Positions 1 to 8,852 of a stretch of DNA of 18,875 nt are shown here, piece after piece. The notes beneath the pieces are model-generated. The model did no database searches. It was given only the letters and a program-made list of their open reading frames with translations, and was not told the DNA's origin. Each line of letters starts with the position of its first letter. Positions within the stretch are counted from its first letter, which is position 1. The stretch lies in NCBI GenBank assembly GCA_902797405.1, contig CADBSP010000241.1, forward strand, positions 1-18,875. The letters are read 5' to 3'. Position numbers and translations under genes: made by a program. The DNA comes from an uncultured Eubacteriales bacterium. Lineage in GTDB: Bacteria; Bacillota; Clostridia; Peptostreptococcales; Anaerovoracaceae.

Positions 1-731
1 AGGAAGATCGGCAAGTCCTTAGGAATGTACTTTATTGTATTGGGATTTTCACAGTCCTTTATGCTGTAAAACATGTTGTAATAGCCATTTACCGTGAATT
101 TAAATGTGCACCAAGGATCGTTATTGTATGCCTCTACAACTTTCTCATCACTGGAAATCCAATCCGTGTAGCTCTTTGGATTTTTAATGCGTTTATTATA
201 ACCTCCAAAGGCCATGGTTGTTATAATCTTACTTCTTTCATCCCATCCCTTTGCTGCTGCAATGGTTTTACACATATTCATTCCCTTGTTTAGAACATCC
301 TTTGAAAGGAAGCCAGTTCCCGAAATGATAGCTCCATTTAGACCTTCGCCTTCCAATGCGATGTATTGGCGCGTCAGGAACGAACCCATACTATGACCGA
401 GGATGAAATAAGGCAAGCTCGGGTATTTTTCGTGAGTGATTTTTCTTAGCTCATTCATATCGCCTAGAAGGTATGCATTTCCATGTTTTTCATGGAAGAA
501 GCCGTACCTATCCTCAGTCTTAACTGATAGTCCATGTCCCAGGTGATCGTTTCCAACGACATAGAAACCTTGTTCAGCCATATACGACGCAAAGTGGTCG
601 TATCTTTTGATGTATTCCAGCATTCCGTGACAAATCTGAAGAACCGCTTTTGGCTCCCCTTCAGGCTTCCACTCTACTGCATTTATCAGAGTTTCACCAT
701 CTTTAGATAAATAAACGAATGAGTTGGACAT
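1..731 (-). CDS. alpha/beta hydrolase, lysophospholipase / monoacylglycerol lipase-like (partial)
   Basis: The minus-strand frame starts at ATG 731 and stays open to the window edge, giving about 243 residues; the 3' end lies outside. The fold shows an HG oxyanion motif (CHGMLEY, residues about 34-40), a DHLGHG segment (62-67), and the nucleophile elbow GHSMGS at 112-117 with Ser114 as the probable nucleophile. This pattern matches the serine aminopeptidase S33 / Hydrolase_4 family, which includes lysophospholipases and monoacylglycerol lipases of about 310 residues. The visible part ends at KDLPIFL, the strand that normally precedes the catalytic Asp, so the Asp and His are not visible. No signal peptide or membrane segment is seen, so it is probably cytoplasmic. 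An AAAGGA-like ribosome site lies close upstream of the start. The family is well supported; the substrate is inferred only. Confidence 0.85.
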   Translation of the reverse strand, partial: MSNSFVYLSKDGETLINAVEWKPEGEPKAVLQICHGMLEYIKRYDHFASYMAEQGFYVVGNDHLGHGLSVKTEDRYGFFHEKHGNAYLLGDMNELRKITHEKYPSLPYFILGHSMGSFLTRQYIALEGEGLNGAIISGTGFLSKDVLNKGMNMCKTIAAAKGWDERSKIITTMAFGGYNKRIKNPKSYTDWISSDEKVVEAYNNDPWCTFKFTVNGYYNMFYSIKDCENPNTIKYIPKDLPIF

Positions 732-763
732 ATAATCATCCTTTCTATAAAACAATCCCAATC

Positions 764-957
764 ATTATGTCAAAACTGCTTTTGACGAACGTTTATAATT
801 ATGTCAAAACCCTTGTTTGATGTTTGTTTATATCTAAGTCAATATTCTTATTTGATATTTGTTAATTATTATGCTAAAACTCTTGTTTGATATTAGTTAA
901 TTATTATGCCAAAACCCTTGTTTGATATTTGTTTATATTTATGCCAAGTTGTTTTTA
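764..957. repeat. 35-bp degenerate tandem repeat, about 5.5 units
   Basis: Units start at 764, 798, 833, 868 and 903, with a partial sixth unit at 938-957. The spacing is 34, 35, 35, 35 and 35 bp. Read on the plus strand, a unit begins ATTATGYCAAAAC, continues CCTTGTTTGATATTTGTT and ends in an AT-rich stretch. Each core holds a small inverted pair (CAAAAC...GTTTG). The array fills the gap between the DUF815 gene and the hydrolase start. The partial copy runs into the DUF815 coding end and contains its TAA stop (939-941). The units are contiguous with no spacers. Read on the minus strand, the two units nearest the hydrolase carry TTGACA (RC of 768-773 and 802-807). Function unknown: it could be a regulator-binding array, a slippage product of the DUF815 3' end, or a variable-number tandem repeat. 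Confidence 0.85.
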
Positions 958-2189
958 GCGAGGACGATGAACTGTTTGGCTGTTCTGGGACTGCGTCCAT
1001 TTGCCCTTATTGCAAAGGCTTCTGCCCTGGTAAGTAAGTCTTCCAATTGCTTTTCACGTGAACCTTTCGACTTTGCTTTTCCAGAAGAAAGAAGACCCTG
1101 CTCCATAGCCATATTTTCAACTATCGATAGATATAAATCCTTGGCGGGTTTGGAGAATGTTATTGTTAAACCAAACCTGGACGAGAGGCTCATGGTTTCC
1201 TGGAGAGTATCATTCAAATGAAGATCGTCACCTTCTCTATCTGCCATGCTCTCCTTCACCAAATGTCTGCGATTGCTGGTTGCATAAATCAGGATATTAG
1301 GGCTAGTTCCGCTTACATTCCCCTCCAATATTCCTTTTAGCGCATAATAGTCGTCGTCATTCTTAGTGAAGGTCAAATCGTCGATAAAGAAGATGAATTT
1401 AAGCGGTGAATTGGACAGTTTTTCCGCAAATCCAGGAATCTCCTGAACCTGTTTTTTGTCGAATTCAATAAGCCTGACGCCCTTCGACGCATAATGAGCT
1501 GCGCAAGCTTTCACCGTGGTTGATTTACCTGTTCCTGCATCACCGTAGAGAAGAACATTGCTCGCAGTCTTTCCCGAAGCCAAACTCTCGGTATTACGTA
1601 GCACCATGTTTCTTTCTCTGTCATATCCATATAGCTGGTCCAAAGTCTGGTAGTCGGCCTTTTTTATCGGAACGAGCTCGCCATCTCTAACCTTGAACAT
1701 TTTGCTGTCAGCAAAGATTCCATAGCCTTTAGTGTCCAGGGTTTTAATCATCGCATCGAATTCCTTCTTCGCCATGATTTTTGAATTATTCCATGTGGGT
1801 AGAGCGATTCTTTCCAGCTCCGCATTCATTTCTTTCATGGCATTTAGAATGTCTTCTGATGACAAACGACTAAGTTTTTGGAGAACGTCCAATTCTCCTG
1901 ATAAAGCCCTCTCCATTTCAGGAGTCACTCCACCAACCAGGTGTTTTTCCACATAAAGATTATCGCCTGTTTTTATATAATCTTTGATAAACCCGGCCAG
2001 ATCTCCTCCGCTTTCATATATTTCAGCGCATAAAGCAGAATACATTTCCAGAATGTATTCTCCGTCCTCACAATTAAGGGACTCCAGTACATCCAATAGG
2101 CTATATATAATTGGATGTTGCTTCAAGTCCCTAAATATCGTGAGCGCTTTTAATTGCAAACAAAGAATCTTAAGTTCCTTTTGTTTCAT
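939..2189 (-). CDS. DUF815 family AAA-type ATP-binding protein
   Basis: The 416-residue protein carries a P-loop ATPase module in its second half. Visible motifs are Walker A GDAGTGKS (216-223), Walker B FIFFIDD (265-271), a sensor-like ATSNRRHLV (303-311), an Arg in SSRFG (336-340) and a sensor-2-like GRSPRTAKQF (398-407). The order and wording (LIEFDKKQ, DDLTF, ALKGILEG, IYATSNRRHL) match the DUF815 family of ATP-binding proteins, whose role is not established. The N-terminal 180 residues are helical and not recognised. I chose ATG 2189 because GGAG sits 8 nt upstream; a GTG at 2198 in the same frame overlaps that GGAG and is less likely. It lies downstream of ilvE on the same strand, and no clear terminator is seen in the short gap, so read-through from ilvE is possible. 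It is not known to belong to amino-acid synthesis. Confidence 0.85.
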   Translation of the reverse strand: MKQKELKILCLQLKALTIFRDLKQHPIIYSLLDVLESLNCEDGEYILEMYSALCAEIYESGGDLAGFIKDYIKTGDNLYVEKHLVGGVTPEMERALSGELDVLQKLSRLSSEDILNAMKEMNAELERIALPTWNNSKIMAKKEFDAMIKTLDTKGYGIFADSKMFKVRDGELVPIKKADYQTLDQLYGYDRERNMVLRNTESLASGKTASNVLLYGDAGTGKSTTVKACAAHYASKGVRLIEFDKKQVQEIPGFAEKLSNSPLKFIFFIDDLTFTKNDDDYYALKGILEGNVSGTSPNILIYATSNRRHLVKESMADREGDDLHLNDTLQETMSLSSRFGLTITFSKPAKDLYLSIVENMAMEQGLLSSGKAKSKGSREKQLEDLLTRAEAFAIRANGRSPRTAKQFIVLAKNNLA

Positions 2190-2272
2190 TATCAACACTC
2201 CATATGTTTATTAATCTAGTCTGTCGAAAGAAATCCAATATCTTCAGGCTACCGATTTAAATCCTTAGCTGA

Positions 2273-3343
2273 TTATTCAACCGGAATAGTCCAATTCATA
2301 AAGTCTTCTATCTTTCCTGTCTGAATTCCATAAATAGTGTCATACATTTCCTGAGCTATTGGACCAATTTCATTATTGTTTATAATCATCTTATCGCCCT
2401 TATAAAGGAGTTCTCCTACGGGGGATACGATGGCAGCGGTTCCCGCCGCAAACATTTCCTTTAGCTCACCATTCTTATATGCTTCTTCCAATTCATCGAT
2501 GGAAATGAGTCTTTCGTTAATATTGTAGCCCTTCTCCTTGCAAAGTGCGATGATGGAATTTCTGGTTATTCCGGGAAGGATTGACCCATTGAGAGGACAT
2601 GTGCAAATCTCGTCTCCTATTACGAAGAATGCGTTGGCTGCACCGATTTCTTCTACATATTTTCTCTCTATTGCGTCCAACCAAAGTATCTGCTCATAGC
2701 CCTTTTCGTGGGCAATTTCCTGAGCCTTTAGGGACCCGCCATAATTGCCTGCGCACTTGGCTTCGCCTGTACCGCCAGGACATGCTCTGGTATATACATC
2801 CTCTACATACATCTTGGTCGGCTGAAGTCCGTTAACGAAATATGGACCAACCGGAGATAGGATTATCATGAATTTGTATTCTTTGGATCTACGGACTCCT
2901 AGGAATGCTTCAGTCGCAAAAATGAAAGGTCTGATATAAAGCGCGGTTCCCTCACCTGTGGGAATCCAATCCTGATCTACTTTTACCAATGCTTTTATGG
3001 CCTCAACAAATAAGTCTTCATCAATTTGGGGAATGCAGAGTCTGTCATTTGTTCTGTTGGTTCTCTCAGCATTCATATATGGCCTAAAGAGTTGAACTCT
3101 TCCACCTGCTGTTTTATAGGCTTTTAATCCTTCGAACATTTCTTGTCCATAGTGAAGACAACAAGCAGCAGGATCAAGTTCTATTGGAGCATAAGGAACT
3201 ATTCTTCCATCATACCATCCCTTTTCATCGCTATAGTCCATTACAAACATGTGATCAGTGAATACGGTACCAAATCTAAGTCCATCGGAAGATGGCTTTA
3301 CCTTTGGATTTGGATTCTTTGTTACAGGAAATTCATACTTCAT
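2273..3343 (-). CDS. ilvE: branched-chain amino acid aminotransferase
   Basis: PLP-dependent fold-type IV transaminase that interconverts the 2-keto acids and Val, Ile and Leu using glutamate/2-oxoglutarate, in the cytoplasm. The product is 356 residues, the normal size for the long (BCAT II, eukaryote-like) subgroup. Visible family signatures include HYGQEMFEGLKAY (64-76), LYIRPF (135-140), the lysine segment GEAKCAGNYGGSL with K196 as the probable PLP Schiff-base Lys, WLDA, and EEIGAANAFFV. The in-frame ATG at 3358 would add five residues, but AGGA stands 6 nt before ATG 3343, so I prefer 3343. It lies downstream of ilvA and the metallo-hydrolase gene but is separated from them by a 0.2-kb gap with its own promoter-like sequence. 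It supplies the last step for products of both the ilv and leu arms. Confidence 0.95.
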   Translation of the reverse strand: MKYEFPVTKNPNPKVKPSSDGLRFGTVFTDHMFVMDYSDEKGWYDGRIVPYAPIELDPAACCLHYGQEMFEGLKAYKTAGGRVQLFRPYMNAERTNRTNDRLCIPQIDEDLFVEAIKALVKVDQDWIPTGEGTALYIRPFIFATEAFLGVRRSKEYKFMIILSPVGPYFVNGLQPTKMYVEDVYTRACPGGTGEAKCAGNYGGSLKAQEIAHEKGYEQILWLDAIERKYVEEIGAANAFFVIGDEICTCPLNGSILPGITRNSIIALCKEKGYNINERLISIDELEEAYKNGELKEMFAAGTAAIVSPVGELLYKGDKMIINNNEIGPIAQEMYDTIYGIQTGKIEDFMNWTIPVE

Positions 3344-3429
3344 TTTAAGTCCTCGCATTCGATTATAATACTATTCATTTAACGCCCTCTTTCATTTAAA
3401 AAACGATAAGGGCTTAATCATATCAATCA

Positions 3430-3460
3430 ATTATATCATAGTTATTGGGTATAATGTGAA
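3430..3460 (-). promoter_or_regulatory. putative promoter of ilvE
   Basis: On the minus strand a perfect TATAAT (3430-3435) is preceded by TGA, an extended -10 (TGNTATAAT). TTCACA (3455-3460) stands 19 bp upstream, a long spacer that the extended -10 could compensate. Transcription would start near 3423, giving a leader of about 80 nt. That leader contains a weak GCCCTT/GAGGGC stem with a long loop (about 3384-3413). The 0.2-kb gap between the metallo-hydrolase stop and ilvE holds nothing else that I can name. Confidence 0.5.
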
Positions 3461-3559
3461 AACAATTAGATTGATTCAATTTGTAGACTTTTTCATTATT
3501 GTCGGTTATTTGTTGACTGATTCCATCAATTGATTAATATACGCAATTAGTCGATTTGT

Positions 3560-4492
3560 CTATAGATTAATTACCTCAAAGTGGACAACGCCTTTTTCCG
3601 AATGCGGATTTAGGAAACCGATTTTAACGAGGTAGTCGACCAAGGTTCCGACATTTCGACCGTAGACTCTCTTATTAAACTCGTTCTTTGTTTTCATGCC
3701 AAAGGCATCCCAAATCCCCTCAGTTATGGTTTCCAAAGTCCAATCCGGTTTTTCTATTAGTATACCTTTGATTTTCGCTATCTTTTCCTCCTGACCCTTC
3801 AGATTGTGTTCTACAATTGGTCTAATATCATCATATATATCGCCATGAGCCAGAATATATTTGGCATGAGTTTCATCCAGGAATGAACGTTGAGTATCCT
3901 TATAGTCTTCCCAGTCCATTACCGTAGGGAGCTTGGCCGAATCGAATTCTTTGATTCCCATTATTGCATCAGCCAGGTAAAAAACATCGTCCTGAGTAAT
4001 GAATCCCATCTGTCCGGGGGTATGACCTTTCAGATTCCTGCATTCAAATTTAACTCCATCTATTTCAATTTCTGTTTTATCCTGAGATTGAGGAATCACT
4101 CTATCGGGTTTCATTATCATATAGCTGAAGCCCTCTCTAAGTTCTTTTCTGGTGTGCGTTGGATATAGAGGTTGGAACTGAGTGTAATCCCTGGCGAACG
4201 CAGCCTCGATTTCAGGAAGAATAATCTCAGCACCAAATTTTTCTCTTAGATAAGCGTGATTTCCCAGATGATCATAGTGGCTGTGACTTCCGATTACCGC
4301 GCGAACCTTAAGCTTTTTTTCTTCAATAAGTTTATCCAAATGTGGCCTGGTTCTTTCATCGGGATAACCGCTGTCAATCAAAACGACTGTCCTATCATCC
4401 AGGAAATAAAAAGGAATCTTTGCTGTCGCAACAAGACACCAAGTATTCCCTTTGATATGTCTAAAGTCAATGATTAGTTCTTCTGTATTCAT
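3560..4492 (-). CDS. metallo-beta-lactamase-fold hydrolase of unknown substrate
   Basis: A 310-residue MBL-fold protein. All metal-ligand motifs are visible: HSHYDH at 70-75 (HxHxDH), GHTPG with H157, LADA with D175, and AHGD with H216, so it should be an active dinuclear metal hydrolase. The C-terminal 90 residues (KIKGILIEKPDWTLETITEG..., ending in a winged-helix-like LVDYLVKIGFL) resemble the extra domain of lactamase_B proteins of the glyoxalase II-like/uncharacterised type. I chose ATG 4492 because AAGGA lies 7 nt upstream. An upstream TTG at 4558 in the same frame overlaps ilvA, and its GGAGG is directly adjacent, which is poor spacing. It sits 52 nt after ilvA, same strand, so it is probably co-transcribed with ilvA. 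The substrate cannot be read from the sequence. Confidence 0.85.
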   Translation of the reverse strand: MNTEELIIDFRHIKGNTWCLVATAKIPFYFLDDRTVVLIDSGYPDERTRPHLDKLIEEKKLKVRAVIGSHSHYDHLGNHAYLREKFGAEIILPEIEAAFARDYTQFQPLYPTHTRKELREGFSYMIMKPDRVIPQSQDKTEIEIDGVKFECRNLKGHTPGQMGFITQDDVFYLADAIMGIKEFDSAKLPTVMDWEDYKDTQRSFLDETHAKYILAHGDIYDDIRPIVEHNLKGQEEKIAKIKGILIEKPDWTLETITEGIWDAFGMKTKNEFNKRVYGRNVGTLVDYLVKIGFLNPHSEKGVVHFEVINL

Positions 4493-4544
4493 GTTAGTAT
4501 CCTTACTGCTCATTTCGGCACATTTCTTATGCGCACATGCTATT

Positions 4545-5762
4545 TTATAAGTGGACAACCTCCGACTTCGCTTCGTATCCTTTATCCTTTAAGGCTGAAA
4601 GAATCTTCTCCTTATGTTCGGTACCAAAGGCTTCAACAGTGAGTTTTAGTTCCACTCCCGCATTTCTATCAACATTTACAAATTGATTGTGATCCAAGCG
4701 AATGACGTTGCCCTTTTCACCTGCAACAATGCTTGCAACATTCAGGAGTTCGCCAGGTTTATCCGGCAGGATTACCGAGAATGTAAAGATTCGATCCCTT
4801 GCTATCAACCCGTGCTGAACAACCGACGACATGGTGATAACATCCATATTACCACCACTTAGAATCGATACGATTTTCTTATCCTGAATCCCCATATCCT
4901 TTAACTGCTTGAGTGCAGCAACGGTAAGAAGCCCTGAGTTTTCTACTATCATCTTATGGTTTTCAACCATATCCAGGAAAGCAACAACCAGTTCATTATC
5001 AGGTACCGTAATCACCTCATCCAGGTTTTCCTTTAAGTATGGGAATACATTATCACCGATGGTTTTTACAGCAGTACCATCAGCAATTGTGGTTACACTA
5101 TCCAGCGTAACCACTTCTCCCTTATCTAAAGCAGCCTTAAGCGATGCCGCACCTTCCGGCTCCACCCCTATTACTTTGATATTGGGATTGAGGAGTTTTG
5201 CCAAAGTAGAAACACCGGCAGCCAGGCCTCCTCCTCCCACAGGAACCAGTATATAGTCAACCAAGGGAAGTTCTTTTATTATTTCCATAGCGATGGTTCC
5301 CTGGCCTGTTGCTACAACAGGATCATTAAACGGATGAATGAAGGTGTATCCTTCCTTCTCGGCAAGTTCGGCAGCATGGGCGGCAGATTCGTCGTAAACG
5401 TCTCCATAGAGGACCACTTCTGCACCATAGCTCTTGGTTCTGTTCACCTTTATCAAAGGTGTGGTTGTCGGCATAACAATCGTCGCTTTGCAACCATAGG
5501 ACTTAGCTGCATGGGCAACCCCCTGTGCATGGTTGCCGGCGGACGCTGCGATTAAACCTCTTCCACGTTCCTCATCCGTCAAAGTGCTAATCTTATAGAA
5601 AGCTCCCCTAATCTTATATGCGCCGGTTTTCTGCATGTTTTCAGGCTTTAAGAAAACTTTGTTTCCCGACTGTTCAGAGAAGAAATCACTCGGTATCAGG
5701 TTTGTGTCGCGGGTTACTCTCTGTACAACTTCCGCTGCTTTTTCAAAATCGTTTAAATTCAT
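4545..5762 (-). CDS. ilvA: threonine ammonia-lyase (threonine dehydratase), medium form
   Basis: PLP enzyme converting threonine to 2-ketobutyrate and ammonia, the entry step to isoleucine. It is 405 residues: a fold-type II catalytic domain (about 1-320) plus one C-terminal ACT domain (about 324-405, IFTFSVILPDKPGELLNVAS). This is the medium, single-ACT form rather than the E. coli type with two ACT-like repeats. Visible residues are PLP Lys K50 in AYKIRGA, ASAGNHAQG (73-81), the phosphate-binding GGGG loop (176-179) and SGGNMD (302-307). The ribosome site is weak (AGGG about 11 nt before the ATG). It follows ilvD by about 96 nt with no terminator seen, so it probably belongs to the ilvB-to-ilvA transcript. 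Whether the ACT domain binds Ile/Val cannot be decided here. Confidence 0.94.
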   Translation of the reverse strand: MNLNDFEKAAEVVQRVTRDTNLIPSDFFSEQSGNKVFLKPENMQKTGAYKIRGAFYKISTLTDEERGRGLIAASAGNHAQGVAHAAKSYGCKATIVMPTTTPLIKVNRTKSYGAEVVLYGDVYDESAAHAAELAEKEGYTFIHPFNDPVVATGQGTIAMEIIKELPLVDYILVPVGGGGLAAGVSTLAKLLNPNIKVIGVEPEGAASLKAALDKGEVVTLDSVTTIADGTAVKTIGDNVFPYLKENLDEVITVPDNELVVAFLDMVENHKMIVENSGLLTVAALKQLKDMGIQDKKIVSILSGGNMDVITMSSVVQHGLIARDRIFTFSVILPDKPGELLNVASIVAGEKGNVIRLDHNQFVNVDRNAGVELKLTVEAFGTEHKEKILSALKDKGYEAKSEVVHL

Positions 5763-5808
5763 TTTTTATTATTCCCTATGATTATATTTATATTATGTTC
5801 TTTTAGCC

Positions 5809-5842
5809 ATCTTTGATGTATCGCTATCTTTGAAATATCGCT
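5809..5842. repeat. 17-bp direct repeat, two adjacent copies, in the ilvD-ilvA gap
   Basis: ATCTTTGATGTATCGCT (5809-5825) is followed directly by ATCTTTGAAATATCGCT (5826-5842), 15 of 17 identical. It lies in the 96-nt gap between ilvD and ilvA. A short GCCAT/ATGGC inverted pair flanks the repeat (about 5806-5810 and 5854-5858). The function is unknown. Confidence 0.75.
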
Positions 5843-5858
5843 ATTAACGTTTTATGGC

Positions 5859-7523
5859 TTATTCCATTACGGCACCTTTATTGGATGGGCCAACCAATCT
5901 GGAATAGCGTGCCAACCATCCTGTTTTTACATTTGGTTCTTTGGGCGTCCAGGATGCGCGTCTCTTTTCCAATTCTTCTTCACTAACATCTACCGAAATG
6001 CTGTAGTTTGGAATGTCGATATTAATGATATCGCCCTCTTCTATGAGTCCAATCTCACCACCTGCTGCAGCTTCCGGACATACATGGCCTATGGATGCAC
6101 CGCGGCTGGCTCCACTGAATCTTCCATCGGTGATCAAGGCAACGGATTTATCCAATCCCATCCCTGCAAGTGCACTGGTTGGATTAAGCATCTCTCTCAT
6201 TCCCGGGCCACCCTTTGGTCCCTCGTAACGGATGACAACTACGTCCCCCGGGTTAATCTTTCCGTCATAGATTGACTGAATTGCGTCGTCCTCGCTATTG
6301 AATACTCTGGCAGGTCCTGAATGCGTTAACATCTCAGGTGCAACTGCGCTTCTTTTTACAACGCATCCACCTGTCGCGATATTGCCAAAGAGTGCAGCTA
6401 AGCCGCCGGTTTCTGTAAACGGATCTTCAATAGGTCTGATAGCATCTTTATTCTTATTAAGCCTACCCTCTATGTTTTCGCCTACTGTTTTTCCTGTTAC
6501 AGTAATCAGAGTCTTATCTATAAGTCCCTTTTTATCCAACTCGTTGAATACTGCAGGGATTCCTCCCGCTCTATCCAAATCGTGCATGTGTGTTCCTCCT
6601 GCAGGTGCCAGGTGACAGAGATTTGGAACCTTGCTGCTGATTTCGTTGAACAAGTTTAAATCTACCGGAACACCCGCTTCATTTGCAATTGCCAGAAGAT
6701 GAAGCACGGTATTTGTGGAACATCCCAGTGCCATATCGCATGCAAGCGCATTCCTGATTGATTTCTCGGTTATGATATCTCTCGGTTTTATATTTTTTTC
6801 GACCAGGTTCATGATTGCCATTCCGGCATGCTTGGCTATCATAGTTCTCTTTCCGGTAATTGCAGGCACTGTACCGTTTCCGGGAAGCGCGATTCCGATT
6901 GCTTCCGTCAGACAGTTCATGCTGTTAGCGGTATACATACCTGAGCATGAGCCACAGCCAGGGCATACGTTTTGCTCGAATTCCAGTAGTTTTTCGTCAT
7001 CTATCAGGCCTGCCTTTCTAGCACCAACCGCCTCAAATATTCTGGACAAAGATACTTCCTCATCGTCGACGATGCCACTCATCATGGGTCCACCGGAGCA
7101 AACGATTGTCGGAATATTAATTCTGCAAGCACCCATAAGCATTCCGGGAACAATTTTATCGCAATTTGGAACCAATACCATTCCGTCGAATTGGTGACCG
7201 ACCGCCATAGACTCAACACCGTCCGCAATCAACTCACGGCTTGGAAGTGAATATCTCATTCCTTCGTGACCCATCGCAATACCATCGCAGACTCCGATTG
7301 CGGGAACCATAACAGGAGTTCCACCGGCCATTCTGATTCCGGCCTTTACTGCATCTACTATTTTATCTAAATGAATGTGACCGGGTACGATTTCGCTGTG
7401 GGCTGAAACAACTGCGATTAAAGGTCTTTCCAATTCCTCTTTTGTATAACCCATAGCATAAAAGAGACTTCTCATGGGGGCACGTTCTATACCCTTTGTG
7501 ACATTGTCGCTTATTTTACTCAT
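5859..7523 (-). CDS. ilvD: dihydroxy-acid dehydratase
   Basis: Iron-sulfur enzyme that dehydrates 2,3-dihydroxy-isovalerate and 2,3-dihydroxy-3-methylvalerate to the 2-keto acids. From ATG 7523 the protein is 554 residues, typical of IlvD. Visible signatures: GVCDGIAMGHEGMRYSLPSRELIAD (78-102, with D80 a likely metal ligand), NCDKIVPGMLMG (120-131, C121 and K123) and CPGCGSCSGMYTANSMNC (187-204). These give the cluster-binding cysteines and the ILVD_EDD family signature. The open frame extends 30 codons further upstream (to 7613), but that part is Lys/Arg-rich and unlike the family. AAAGG lies 8 nt before ATG 7523, so I use the shorter form. It is downstream of ilvC, with an inverted-repeat terminator candidate between them. 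Confidence 0.95.
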   Translation of the reverse strand: MSKISDNVTKGIERAPMRSLFYAMGYTKEELERPLIAVVSAHSEIVPGHIHLDKIVDAVKAGIRMAGGTPVMVPAIGVCDGIAMGHEGMRYSLPSRELIADGVESMAVGHQFDGMVLVPNCDKIVPGMLMGACRINIPTIVCSGGPMMSGIVDDEEVSLSRIFEAVGARKAGLIDDEKLLEFEQNVCPGCGSCSGMYTANSMNCLTEAIGIALPGNGTVPAITGKRTMIAKHAGMAIMNLVEKNIKPRDIITEKSIRNALACDMALGCSTNTVLHLLAIANEAGVPVDLNLFNEISSKVPNLCHLAPAGGTHMHDLDRAGGIPAVFNELDKKGLIDKTLITVTGKTVGENIEGRLNKNKDAIRPIEDPFTETGGLAALFGNIATGGCVVKRSAVAPEMLTHSGPARVFNSEDDAIQSIYDGKINPGDVVVIRYEGPKGGPGMREMLNPTSALAGMGLDKSVALITDGRFSGASRGASIGHVCPEAAAGGEIGLIEEGDIINIDIPNYSISVDVSEEELEKRRASWTPKEPNVKTGWLARYSRLVGPSNKGAVME

Positions 7524-7600
7524 TGCTCTCGCCTTTCTTTTATTACCTATTCTCTCTTTTCTCTCTTTGATTCTGTGGATAATATCCCTGCAATTCTTTA

Positions 7601-7620
7601 AATTGTTTTTCAAAACAATT
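7601..7620. promoter_or_regulatory. perfect 9-bp inverted repeat in the ilvD leader
   Basis: AATTGTTTT and AAAACAATT are separated by TC, 78 to 97 nt upstream of the preferred ilvD start. This is either an operator-like palindrome or a short RNA hairpin. It has no T-tract of its own on the minus strand. No protein can be assigned. A wider inverted pair (TTGCAGT at about 7624-7630 and ACTGCAA at about 7664-7670) lies next to it. Confidence 0.45.
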
Positions 7621-7675
7621 CGGTTGCAGTCTTTTTAACCTTATTAATCTGTTTCTGTTTTTACTGCAAGTTTTT

Positions 7676-7710
7676 TTATGATAAATCCGAAAAGCCGGGG
7701 TCTCCCGGCT
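7676..7710 (-). terminator. possible intrinsic terminator after ilvC
   Basis: On the minus strand the sequence AGCCGGG, a 4-nt loop and CCCGGCT form a perfect 7-bp GC-rich stem (7693-7710), 11 nt after the ilvC stop. It is followed by TTTTCGGATTT, a short and interrupted T-tract. It may terminate part of the transcripts and lower ilvD expression, or protect the ilvBNC mRNA 3' end. Confidence 0.6.
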
Positions 7711-7720
7711 CTCAGAATTC

Positions 7721-8719
<999 letters not shown>

Positions 8720-8740
8720 TTTTAAGTCCTTTCTTTTGTA

Positions 8741-8803
8741 AATCAATTATTATTGATTCACAGATTTATTATTTAATCCAGGGAATATAATCATCTATAT
8801 TCC
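8741..8803. repeat. two short inverted repeats in the ilvN-ilvC gap
   Basis: AATCAAT-TATT-ATTGATT (8741-8758) and GGAATATA-ATCATC-TATATTCC (8782-8803) are perfect 7-bp and 8-bp dyads in the 133-nt gap. A third, CTCAATTGAG, lies at 8843-8852 next to the ilvN stop. They are AT-rich and have no T-run typical of a terminator. They may be processing hairpins or binding sites. Confidence 0.5.
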
Positions 8804-8852
8804 TGCTTATTATTTAAGCTTTCTCTTATGCTTTCACCAATCCTCAATTGAG

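Noticed and set aside
732..775. Hydrolase promoter from TTGACA at 768-773 with TATAGA 18 bp downstream
   Set aside because: The transcription start would fall at or next to the start codon and remove the ribosome site. The promoter is left unassigned.
764..957. CRISPR-like array
   Set aside because: The 35-bp units are contiguous and degenerate, with no unique spacers, and no cas genes are present.
6715..7197. 160-codon plus-strand reading frame
   Set aside because: It is antisense to ilvD, which has full family motifs throughout.
7524..7613. 30-residue N-terminal extension of IlvD
   Set aside because: It is Lys/Arg-rich, unlike IlvD proteins, and overlaps the palindrome. The start at 7523 gives the normal length and has a ribosome site.
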